Positions 34,280-41,768 of a stretch of DNA of 64,000 nucleotides are shown here, one piece after another (the first letter of the stretch is position 1; each line of letters starts with the position of its first letter). The notes under the pieces are model-generated. The model ran no database searches. It had not been told where the DNA came from and saw only the letters and a list, made by a program, of their open reading frames with translations. Source of the stretch: Nonomuraea basaltis (lineage in GTDB: Bacteria; Actinomycetota; Actinomycetes; Streptosporangiales; Streptosporangiaceae); assembly GCF_005893125.1 (NCBI RefSeq), contig NZ_VCJS01000025.1, positions 30,068 through 94,067 on the forward strand, given 5' to 3'. Made by a program: the position numbers and the translations under genes.

Positions 34280-35086
34280 ATGAAGAGAATTCTCGCGGGC
34301 CTGGCAATGGCATGCGCCGCCACGCTCGTGACCGCCGCACCTGCCCAGGCCGCGCCGATGGACCCGGTGAAGGCGCTGAAGAAGCAGTACGTGGCCGGGC
34401 ACGGGGTGCGGATCTCCGAGACGACCCGGATCAAGGTCGGCGGCGACACCGCGACCAGCGCGAAGACCACAGGCGCGCTGGCCTTCGGCAAGTCGGGCGT
34501 GGTGGCCGCCGACCTGTCCTCCAAGGTGAAGGGCGGCTCGGCTCTCACTCCGGAGCGGATGATCAGCGTGGGCGGCTACACCTACGTGCAGGGCAGCCTT
34601 TACGACAAGGAGCTGCCGGAGGGCAAGAAGTGGGTGCGGTACTCGGGTGGCGCGACCGGCACCACCATGAACCAGCCCATCGATATCTTCGAGCCGAAGG
34701 TCCTTAAGGCTCTGGTCTCCAAGGCCAAGAGCTTCAAGGGCGGCACGTACAAGGGCGCCCTTACGTACAAGGAACTTGGCAAGCTCTACGGCGAGAACAT
34801 CAAGGGCACCCTCGGCAAGATCAAGCTCACCTATGCCCTGGGCGTCAACTCCAAGGGCCTGGTCACCCGGCTCGTGACCGGCTGGAGCCTGGACTTCGGC
34901 GTGCTCGGCAAGACGACGGGCATGACGGACACCCGATACACCGGCTGGGGCTCCAAGATCACGATCAAGGCGCCGGCGAAGGACGTGTGGGTCGACGTCA
35001 AGGACCTCGGCGAGGACAGCGAGGTGCCCGAGGAGATCCCGGAGGGCGGGATCCTGCAGGGCGACCTCGGCAAGTTCGCGCGCTAG
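34280..35086 (+). CDS. Secreted protein of unknown function (LppX/LprG-like size and style)
   Basis: A Sec signal (MKRILAGLAMACAATLVTAAPAQAA) is cleaved near residue 25, with no lipobox. The mature ~240 residues are Lys- and Gly-rich with repeated Thr/Ser/Tyr strands (GGYTYVQGSLYD, WVRYSGGATG) and a C-terminal acidic segment (GEDSEVPEEIPEGG). The overall pattern is reminiscent of LppX/LprG-type beta-rich envelope proteins, but I would not name it. AGGAAA lies four bases before the ATG, and an AT-rich stretch with GATATATGG near 34211 is the likely promoter. Confidence 0.65.
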   Translation: MKRILAGLAMACAATLVTAAPAQAAPMDPVKALKKQYVAGHGVRISETTRIKVGGDTATSAKTTGALAFGKSGVVAADLSSKVKGGSALTPERMISVGGYTYVQGSLYDKELPEGKKWVRYSGGATGTTMNQPIDIFEPKVLKALVSKAKSFKGGTYKGALTYKELGKLYGENIKGTLGKIKLTYALGVNSKGLVTRLVTGWSLDFGVLGKTTGMTDTRYTGWGSKITIKAPAKDVWVDVKDLGEDSEVPEEIPEGGILQGDLGKFAR

Positions 35087-35098
35087 AGATCGCTCAGC

Positions 35099-35124
35099 CC
35101 TCTCCCGCCGCCTGGCGGGAGAGG
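35099..35124. terminator. Bidirectional terminator between secreted protein gene and galE
   Basis: Perfect 11-base stem CCTCTCCCGCC/GGCGGGAGAGG with loop GCCT in the gap between two convergent genes. Confidence 0.8.
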
Positions 35125-35170
35125 TGCGGCTGTTTGGGACCGCGTGCTGGGACGCCGCGCCGGTCCAGTC

Positions 35171-36157
35171 TCAGGTGCTCTGGCCGAGCCGCGACTCCCG
35201 CAGGCGCGCCCATTCGAGCGAGTGCCCGATTCCCTCCTCGACGGAGTAGCCGGCCTGCCAGTCGAGCAGGCGGCGGGCCAGGTCGCTGCGGGTGTAGGCG
35301 CCGGCCACGTCGCCGGGGCGGGCGGCGGCCTCGACCACCTCGATCGGGCGGCCGACGACCCGGTTGAACGCCTCCACCAGCTCGCGGACGGTGGTGCCTG
35401 CGCCGGTGCCCAGATTGATCACGTTCACCGTCAGCTCGTCGAACCGCTGCAGCGCCGCCACGTGCGCGGCGGCCAGGTCCCAGACGTGGACGTAGTCGCG
35501 GATCCCGGTGCCGTCGCTGGTCGGGTAGTCGGTGCCGGTGATCTGGAAGGGCACGCGGTCTTCGTACGCCTCGATCATCTTGCCCAGGGCGTGGCTGGGA
35601 CGCCGCAGCTGCAGGCCGGTGCGCATCTTCGGGTCGGCGCCGATCGGGTTGAAGTAACGCAGGGAAAGGATCTTGATCGGGCGCGTGGCGGCGATGTCGG
35701 CGAACATGGCCTCGCACACCGCCTTCGTGCGGGCGTACGGGCTCATCGGGTCGAGCGGGGAGTCCTCGTCCACCGTGTGGTCCTCCCCCGTGCGGTAGAT
35801 CGAGGCGGAGGAGCTGAAGATCATCCGGGTGCAGCCGTTGCGGATCAGATGGTCGACGAACTCGAGGCTTTTGGCGACGTTCGCGCGGTAGTAGCCGATC
35901 GGGTCGGCCACGGAGTCCGGGACCACGATGAGGGCCGCGCAGTGGATCACTGCCTCGATACCCGGATTTTCGGCGAATATCTTGTCAATCAGCGTTCCGT
36001 CGCTGATATCCCCCTCATAGAACACCCGCCCCTCGGCGAACTCCCGCCGCCCGGTCACAAGACTGTCGAGAATCACGGGCGCGATCCCGGCATCCAAGCA
36101 CGCCGACGCGACCGTGCTGCCGATATAGCCCGCCCCACCGGTAATCAAAACACGCAT
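35171..36157 (-). CDS. galE: UDP-glucose 4-epimerase
   Basis: The 328-residue short-chain dehydrogenase-type protein has the NAD motif GGAGYIGS at 7-14 and the catalytic pair Tyr141-x3-Lys145 (SPYARTK), plus FSSSASIY around Ser116-Ser118 and the ITGTDYPTSDGTGIRDYVHVWDLA segment typical of GalE. It interconverts UDP-glucose and UDP-galactose (or the N-acetyl forms) for surface polymers. No gal genes adjoin. Confidence 0.92.
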   Translation of the reverse strand: MRVLITGGAGYIGSTVASACLDAGIAPVILDSLVTGRREFAEGRVFYEGDISDGTLIDKIFAENPGIEAVIHCAALIVVPDSVADPIGYYRANVAKSLEFVDHLIRNGCTRMIFSSSASIYRTGEDHTVDEDSPLDPMSPYARTKAVCEAMFADIAATRPIKILSLRYFNPIGADPKMRTGLQLRRPSHALGKMIEAYEDRVPFQITGTDYPTSDGTGIRDYVHVWDLAAAHVAALQRFDELTVNVINLGTGAGTTVRELVEAFNRVVGRPIEVVEAAARPGDVAGAYTRSDLARRLLDWQAGYSVEEGIGHSLEWARLRESRLGQST

Positions 36158-36621
36158 CCCAGCACCCTACTTCTGCCCGGGGGCATGACTCCCTGCGGTG
36201 CCGTAAATGCCTGGAGCCCCGTCCCGTGCCGCTCCGCCGCATGAGAGGGCTGAGGCGCCACAAACCCGTCCCGTGCTGCTCGCCGCAGGAGGGCTAAGGC
36301 CCCGGAAAACCCCCATCCTGTACGGCTCCGCCAAGTGGGCCGCCACCCGCCGCACTTCGGCTGATGGCCCTCCAGGAACACGGCCTCTGACCCTTCAGTG
36401 GCTGAGCACCGTTACGGCGCGCGCCGTGGGCCGGCGCCGTGGTCAAAGCCGGACCCGGCGCCGTGGTCAAAGCCGGACCCGGCGCCGTGGTCAAAGCCGG
36501 GCCAACGAGACCCCATGGCTTCGTCCCGGACGGTCACGGTCAGTATGGCTTGATGACTTGGTCGGAAAGGCGCACGACCTGGCCTTGTTGGGGCTGGCAT
36601 TGACGTGCGACATTTCAAGAT
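36158..36621. repeat. Gene-free gap with three 24-base tandem repeats (36433-36504)
   Basis: No gene is visible. Three head-to-tail units of period 24 start at 36433, 36457 and 36481 (core GGCGCCGTGGTCAAAGCCGG). Further left, two diverged ~40-base blocks recur (CCGTCCCGTGC... at ~36222 and ~36268). The right end carries the promoter of the GCS2-family gene. Confidence 0.7.
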
Positions 36622-38085
36622 ATGGGCAGAGACGTGCCGGTCGTTGTGTTCAGCCGCGACGATCGCCGGAAATATCGCGAAAAGGTGCGACGATGTCTGG
36701 ACGTCTTCGCCCAGATGCTGCGTGAATCCCGCTTCGAACTCGAACGCCCGCTCGCCGGCCTGGAGATCGAGCTCAACATCGTGGACGCGTACGGCGAGGC
36801 CGCCATGCGCAACGCCGAGGTGCTGGCCGCGATCGAACAGCCGGACTGGGCGACGGAGCTGGGCCAGTTCAACATCGAGATCAACGTCGAACCCCAGGAG
36901 CTCAGCGGCGACGGCGCGCTCCGCCTGGAGAACGACGTACGGGCCCGGCTCAACCACGCCGAGGAACGCGCCCGCTCCCAGGGCGGCCACCTGGTCCTGG
37001 TCGGCATCCTGCCCACGCTGCGCGAGCAGGACGTCGACGAGGGCGCGCTCTCCGCGAATCCCCGCTACCGCCTGCTCAACGAGCAGATCTTCGCCGCCCG
37101 CGGCGAAGATCTGCACCTGTGCATCGAGGGCGTCGAACGCCTCGACACGCACGCCGACAGCGTCGCCCCCGAGGCCGCCTGCACGAGCGTGCAGCTCCAC
37201 CTGCAGGTCAGCCCCGAGGCGTTCGCCGCGCACTGGAACGCCGCCCAGGCCATCGCGGGAGCGCAGGTCGCGGTCGCGGCCAACTCCCCGTACCTGTTCG
37301 GCAAGGAGCTGCACCGCGAGACCAGGATCACGCTGTTCGAGCAGGCCACGGACACGCGGCCGGCCGAGCTGAAGGCGCAGGGCGTGCGGCCGCGCGTGTG
37401 GTTCGGCGAGCGGTGGATCACGAGCGTCTTCGACCTGTTCGAGGAGAACGTCAGTTACTACCCCGCACTGCTGCCCCTCTGCGAGGACGAGGACCCGCGT
37501 ACCGAGCTCGAGCAGGGACGCATCCCCCAGCTCCACGAGCTGACCCTGCACAACGGCACGATCTACCGGTGGAACCGGCCCGTCTACGCGGTCGTGGACG
37601 GCCTGCCGCACCTGCGCGTGGAGAACCGCGTTTTGCCCGCCGGGCCCTCCGTGGCCGACATCGCGGCCAACGCCGCCTTCTACTACGGTCTGATGCGCGT
37701 GCTGCCGTACGCCGAGCGGCCGATCTGGAGCCAGATGTCGTTCCAGGCGGCGGAGGACAACCTCGGCGCCGCGGCCCGGCATGGGCTGGACGCGCGGCTG
37801 TACTGGCCGGGGATGGGCGAGGTGCCGGCGGCCGAGCTGATCCTGCGCCGCCTGCTGCCCATGGCCCACGAGGGACTGGCCGCATGGGGCGTGGACCGTC
37901 CCGTCGCCGACCGGCTGCTCGCCATCATCGAGGGCCGCTGCCTGACGGGGCGCACGGGGGCGAGCTGGCAGGTGGACCGCGTGCGCGCGCAGGGCGGGGA
38001 TCGGCACGAGGCGCTGCGGGTGATGACCCTCGAGTACATCGAGCGCATGCACTCCAACGAGCCCGTGCACACTTGGGAAGTGTGA
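36622..38085 (+). CDS. Glutamate-cysteine ligase family (GCS2-like) protein
   Basis: The 487-residue protein matches the actinobacterial GCS2-like ATP-dependent ligases: LAGLEIELNIVD (metal-binding Glu residues), LGQFNIEINVEPQ, CTSVQLHLQVSPEAFAAHWN, VAANSPYLFGKELHRETRITLFEQA. Family members join an amino acid to glutamate gamma-carboxyl or similar. The classic product gamma-glutamylcysteine is unlikely to be the main thiol precursor here if the organism uses mycothiol. The substrate is unknown; an EgtA role in ergothioneine synthesis is possible, but no egtBCDE genes lie nearby. Its stop overlaps the next gene's GTG. Confidence 0.8.
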   Translation: MGRDVPVVVFSRDDRRKYREKVRRCLDVFAQMLRESRFELERPLAGLEIELNIVDAYGEAAMRNAEVLAAIEQPDWATELGQFNIEINVEPQELSGDGALRLENDVRARLNHAEERARSQGGHLVLVGILPTLREQDVDEGALSANPRYRLLNEQIFAARGEDLHLCIEGVERLDTHADSVAPEAACTSVQLHLQVSPEAFAAHWNAAQAIAGAQVAVAANSPYLFGKELHRETRITLFEQATDTRPAELKAQGVRPRVWFGERWITSVFDLFEENVSYYPALLPLCEDEDPRTELEQGRIPQLHELTLHNGTIYRWNRPVYAVVDGLPHLRVENRVLPAGPSVADIAANAAFYYGLMRVLPYAERPIWSQMSFQAAEDNLGAAARHGLDARLYWPGMGEVPAAELILRRLLPMAHEGLAAWGVDRPVADRLLAIIEGRCLTGRTGASWQVDRVRAQGGDRHEALRVMTLEYIERMHSNEPVHTWEV

Positions 38086-38729
38086 AGCCCGTGATCCGTC
38101 CGCTGATCATCGTCCTCGCCCTGGTGCTGCTCGCCGCCTGCGGCATCCCCCGCCAGCCGTCCATGGACCCGGAAGGGGAGGACACGTTCGAGGAGGACAT
38201 CCGTACGGCGCGGACGATGACGGAGGAGTTCTGGAAGCAGCAGTTCGCCCAGGCTGGCCGGATTTATCGGCCTATCGCCAACTTCGTCCCCTACTCAGGG
38301 CGCTCCGGACCGAGCTGCGGCGGGGAACCACCCGTGCCGAACAACGCCTTCTACTGCTCCATCGGCCACTTCATCGCCTACGACCAGGACTGGATGGAGG
38401 CGCTGTGGACCGAGATGGGGGACGGGTCGGTCTATCTGATCATTCCTCATGAGTTCGGGCATGCCGTGCAGGCCCAGCTCCGTGCCGATTTCTCGCTTAA
38501 CGTCCAGATGGAGCTGCAGGCCGACTGCTACGCGGGCGGCACCCTGTCGGCCCTGGTCGAGTCGGGCGCGCTGCGGGCGGAGCCGGGCGACGAGGACGAA
38601 CTGCTGCTCAGCCTGGCGGCCGCGGGCGACCCCACGGACGACTGGCTGAACCCGGCCGCCCACGGCACAGCGGAGCAGCGGCAGCGGTGGTTCGCGAGGG
38701 GTTACAGGCAAGGGGTCGGCGCCTGCTGA
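38082..38729 (+). CDS. Neutral zinc metallopeptidase-like lipoprotein (YpfJ-type)
   Basis: Lipobox LLAAC (Cys20) anchors it to the membrane. The zinc motif HEFGH is at 123-127 and the downstream ELQADCYAG (144-152) supplies the third ligand, as in YpfJ/Rv2575-type putative neutral peptidases. Length 215 is shorter than the ~290 of many relatives. The GTG start overlaps the GCS2 stop (GTGA), so the ligase and peptidase are translationally coupled, an odd pairing. Function inferred from motifs. Confidence 0.8.
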   Translation: MKPVIRPLIIVLALVLLAACGIPRQPSMDPEGEDTFEEDIRTARTMTEEFWKQQFAQAGRIYRPIANFVPYSGRSGPSCGGEPPVPNNAFYCSIGHFIAYDQDWMEALWTEMGDGSVYLIIPHEFGHAVQAQLRADFSLNVQMELQADCYAGGTLSALVESGALRAEPGDEDELLLSLAAAGDPTDDWLNPAAHGTAEQRQRWFARGYRQGVGAC

Positions 38730-38774
38730 GGTCGTAGGGTCACCTGTGGGTGTACGCCTCGATCAACCCAGAGG

Positions 38775-39071
38775 ATGATGTGGTCGATCATGTCCACGCC
38801 TTACCTTGGACGCATGCCACTGGAGGAGATCGGCTGGCTGCGCAGGGGGGCGTGCAGATCCAGCGACCCTGACCTCTTCTTCCCACTCGCCCCCTCACCC
38901 CTGCAGGAGGCGCGGGCCAAAGCGGTCTGCGCCGGCTGCCAGGTCATGGAGGAGTGCCGCGCGTACGCGTTACGGGCGGGTGAGTCGGAGGGCATCTGGG
39001 GCGGCCTCACCCCCCAGGAACGCCGCCGCACCCGCTTCCCGGAGGGCTGGCGCAACTCAGCCGCCTCCTGA
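38775..39071 (+). CDS. WhiB-family iron-sulfur transcription factor
   Basis: The four cluster cysteines are present: Cys27 (RRGACR), Cys52 and Cys55 (CAGC) and Cys61 (MEEC). The GIWGG turn (73-77) and the basic ERRRTR tail that contact DNA and sigma factor follow. WhiB proteins are confined to actinobacteria and sense redox or NO through a [4Fe-4S] cluster. Start uncertain: ATG at 38775, 38778, 38790 or 38814; none has an ideal ribosome site. Which Wbl class it belongs to is not clear. Confidence 0.88.
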   Translation: MMWSIMSTPYLGRMPLEEIGWLRRGACRSSDPDLFFPLAPSPLQEARAKAVCAGCQVMEECRAYALRAGESEGIWGGLTPQERRRTRFPEGWRNSAAS

Positions 39072-39283
39072 CAACCCACCCCGCCACGCCCACCCGGGCC
39101 CTCGTCCGAACCGGCTGGTCCTGTGTCGCGAGCGCCGCTGCGCCCCGGCTGGATGACGCCGGTCTGGCTCGCGACGGCGGCAGCCTGCCTCACGGTGGCG
39201 ACCCGCCTCACGGCGGCAGCATGGGTAGCGGCGAACCGCCCGTGACGGGGCGAGGCGGGCGTGTAGCGACGTAGCCTGCAAGG

Positions 39284-39967
39284 GTGCTCCTCCGCTCGAT
39301 CGCCATCCTCGCCGCCGCCAACATCATGAACAACAAGGTCGCCCCCCGCCTCGGACCGCTGACCTCTGCCGCCGCGACGGCCGCGCTGGTCGCGATGGCC
39401 CGCAGGTCCGGCCTGTCGTGGGAGGAGCTCGGCTTCGAGCACGGCCGCCGAGGCGCGGTCGCCGGAGGTGCGCTGGCGGCGGCGGTGGCCGCCGTCTACA
39501 CGGTCGGCATCTCGACGCCGCGCACCAGGCCGTTGTTCCATGACGAGCGCGCCCTGTCGCTCTCGCGCGCTCGCGTCCTGGAGGAGGCCCTCCTCCAGGT
39601 TCCGTTCGGGACGGTGCTGCTGGAGGAGGTCGGCTTCAGAGGCGCCCTGTACGCCATGCTGCGCCAGCGGCACGGCACGGTCGCCGCCACGGCGGTCTCG
39701 TCGGCCCTGTTCGGCCTCTGGCACATCCTCCCGGCCATCGACATGGCCCGCGCCAACCCCGCCCTCGGCGCCCTGACGGCGGGCGAGTCCCCGAACCATC
39801 TGGACACCGCACGGGTGGTGGCGGGGAGCGTGGTGTCCACGGCGGCGGCCGGGGTACTGTTCTGCGAGCTACGCCGCCACAACGGCCTGCTGACCCCGGC
39901 CATGCTGCACCTGGCGACCAACTCTTTGGGCTACCTCTTCGCCCGGATCGCCGCCAAGCGGAAGTAA
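39284..39967 (+). CDS. CPBP-family intramembrane metalloprotease
   Basis: The three CPBP (Abi/CAAX protease-like) motifs are clear: LLEEVGFRG with Glu114, Glu115 and Arg119; FGLWH with His147; HLATN with His209 and Asn213. Several hydrophobic helices fit an integral membrane enzyme of 227 residues. Roles in the family include prenyl-protein processing and bacteriocin self-immunity; substrate not predictable. Starts at GTG. Confidence 0.85.
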   Translation: MLLRSIAILAAANIMNNKVAPRLGPLTSAAATAALVAMARRSGLSWEELGFEHGRRGAVAGGALAAAVAAVYTVGISTPRTRPLFHDERALSLSRARVLEEALLQVPFGTVLLEEVGFRGALYAMLRQRHGTVAATAVSSALFGLWHILPAIDMARANPALGALTAGESPNHLDTARVVAGSVVSTAAAGVLFCELRRHNGLLTPAMLHLATNSLGYLFARIAAKRK

Positions 39968-40179
39968 GCCCTGCGCCACCTCGCAGAGGTTTTATGCAGG
40001 CCAAGACGGCCCGGCATTTGTCCGCTTCGCGCGGGTTGTGATCATTTCGTGGGTGAGGGTTTTCGCCCGGGGAAGAAGATCCTCCACCCGCATTCTTGGA
40101 ACGCTCCATGCACATCTGACCTTGACGCTTTACCGTCCCTGGGACGCACTCCCCGAGGCCGGTGCCGCCCCGGTGAGTG

Positions 40180-40210
40180 CGTATATCAAGATCGCAAGTT
40201 CTGATATACG
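40180..40210. promoter_or_regulatory. VapB operator: CGTATATCA-N13-TGATATACG
   Basis: A perfect 9-base inverted repeat, 24 bases before the vapB start and AT-rich against the background. VapBC modules repress themselves by binding such dyads at their promoter. Confidence 0.7.
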
Positions 40211-40234
40211 CTGGAGGTACGGAGGTGGTGTTCT

Positions 40235-40459
40235 ATGCGCACGGTAATCGACATCGACAAGGAGCTCCTCGAAACAGCCCAGAAGAAGCTCGGGGCGCCG
40301 ACCATGAAAGAGACGGTTCACGCCGCTCTCCAGGCCGTCGTCGACAGGGACGCGGAAAGAGCGAGCGCAATCGAGGCGTTCGAGTTCTGGCGCACGGAGG
40401 GGAGCCCGGATCTGCTGGATCCGGAGATCATGAAGCATGCGTGGCAACAACAGGACTGA
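40235..40459 (+). CDS. vapB: VapB-family antitoxin
   Basis: The 74-residue protein begins with a ribbon-helix-helix segment (MRTVIDIDKELLETAQKKLG, TMKETVHAALQ) for DNA binding and dimerisation, and ends in a flexible part (DLLDPEIMKHAWQQQ) that would wrap the toxin. A GGAGGTGG ribosome site precedes the ATG. Its stop overlaps the toxin's start by one base. It neutralises VapC and autorepresses at the upstream dyad. Confidence 0.85.
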   Translation: MRTVIDIDKELLETAQKKLGAPTMKETVHAALQAVVDRDAERASAIEAFEFWRTEGSPDLLDPEIMKHAWQQQD

Positions 40460-40869
40460 TGTACCTGCTCGATAAGAGCGCCCTGGCTCGCATACGCACC
40501 AGCGATGTGATCGCCAAGGCGCTGCATCCGCTCTACGCGGCCCGGGTGGTGGCAACCTGTAGCGTCATCGATCTCGAGGTGCTTTACAGCGCCCGCGACT
40601 TCGGCCACTATCAGCGCATCCTGCACGCCCAGCGTCAGTGCATCACGCTCCCCGTGGACGAAGAGGTGCAGAGACGGGCCCTAGAGGTGCAGAGACAGCT
40701 CGTCGTGGTCTCCCACCACCGCGGCATCGGGCCGAACGATCTGCTGATCGCCGCCTGTGCCGAGGTGCACGGTGCGACGGTCCTGCACTACGACCGCGAC
40801 TTCGACGTCATCTCCGAGGTCACCGGGCAGCCCACGCTCTGGGTGGTGCCGCCCGGTTCGATCCCGTAA
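40459..40869 (+). CDS. vapC: VapC-family PIN-domain ribonuclease toxin
   Basis: The PIN active-site acids are in place: Asp5 (LLDKSALAR), Glu40 (VIDLEVL), Asp94 (GPNDLLIAA) and Asp112 (HYDRDFD). At 136 residues it is normal for VapC, which cleaves tRNA or rRNA. The ATG at 40459 overlaps the vapB stop (TGATG); a GTG at 40441 would add six residues. Intact and probably functional with VapB. Confidence 0.88.
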   Translation: MYLLDKSALARIRTSDVIAKALHPLYAARVVATCSVIDLEVLYSARDFGHYQRILHAQRQCITLPVDEEVQRRALEVQRQLVVVSHHRGIGPNDLLIAACAEVHGATVLHYDRDFDVISEVTGQPTLWVVPPGSIP

Positions 40870-40952
40870 GTCGCCTCGGTCCGTGGGACGGCAAGGCGCC
40901 TCAGCCCGTGGTGACGATGAGGCAGCTCGGTTCGTAGAGGCGGCAGGGCGGC

Positions 40953-41672
40953 TCAGGCCGTGGGGACGACCTGGAAGCCCTCCGCGTAGCGGCCCTCGCC
41001 GAAGCCGGCCTGTTCGGCCCAGGCGGCGAAGCGGGTCTTGACGAAGTCGGCGAAGCCTTCCACGTGCGACACCTGGCTCACATGCGACTGCAAGGCCGCG
41101 AGCTTGCGGTCCATGACGTCGGTGATGTCCACCCAGTGGTTCGGTGTCGGGCCGCCGTTCAGCCAGACCTCCCGCACCGTCCACGCCTCCAGTCCTTCGT
41201 CCTTCAGCAGTTCGGGGAAGGCGTAGGGATTGCGGGCGTCCGGGTAGACCGCGTCCAGGGCGGCGCCGCCGACCGCGCGGTGGTCGGGGTGGCTGGGGGC
41301 GATGAACCGGTAGTTGCGATCCGGGTGGTGGGTGATGACCAGGTCCGGTCTGACCTGGCGGATCACGCGGGCGATGTCGCGCCGGAGCTCCAGCGAGGGC
41401 ACCACCTGCCCGTCCGAGTAGCCCAGGAAGCGTACGTCCGTCACACCGACGGCCTTGGCCGCGGCACGCTGCTCGCTCCTGCGCAGCTCGGCCATGCCGG
41501 AGTTGTCCAGGGTACGTTCGTTGCCGCCCGCGTCACCGTCCGTGACCAGCAGGTAGGTGACCTCGACGCCCTTGTCCACGAACATCGCCACGCTTCCCGC
41601 GGAGCCGAAATCGGCGTCGTCGGGATGGGCGGTCACCACGAGCACCCGGTTGATCTCGGCTTCCGGCAGCAT
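40953..41672 (-). CDS. PIG-L/LmbE-family deacetylase
   Basis: The zinc motif AHPDD (15-19) opens the protein, and HPDHRAVG supplies another ligand. The 239-residue length and the SLELRRDIARVIRQVRPDLVITHHP block fit the N-acetylglucosaminyl deacetylase family that includes MshB and Mca. Candidate roles are mycothiol or glycan metabolism, though MshB/Mca identity is not shown. The ATG at 41672 has GGAAGGGG just upstream; a longer reading frame is spurious. It is divergent from the helicase gene. Confidence 0.82.
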   Translation of the reverse strand: MLPEAEINRVLVVTAHPDDADFGSAGSVAMFVDKGVEVTYLLVTDGDAGGNERTLDNSGMAELRRSEQRAAAKAVGVTDVRFLGYSDGQVVPSLELRRDIARVIRQVRPDLVITHHPDRNYRFIAPSHPDHRAVGGAALDAVYPDARNPYAFPELLKDEGLEAWTVREVWLNGGPTPNHWVDITDVMDRKLAALQSHVSQVSHVEGFADFVKTRFAAWAEQAGFGEGRYAEGFQVVPTA

Positions 41673-41768
41673 GATTCCCCTTCCAGGATCCTTCTCTGGA
41701 GGACAACCGGCACCCCGTCGATGGCATTCCGTGCGCCGTTTGTCGGTGGCGCGTCTTAACCTAGGTAG

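Noticed and set aside
36433..36504. Three short direct repeats as a possible CRISPR array
   Set aside because: The units are contiguous with no spacers, and no cas genes are nearby.
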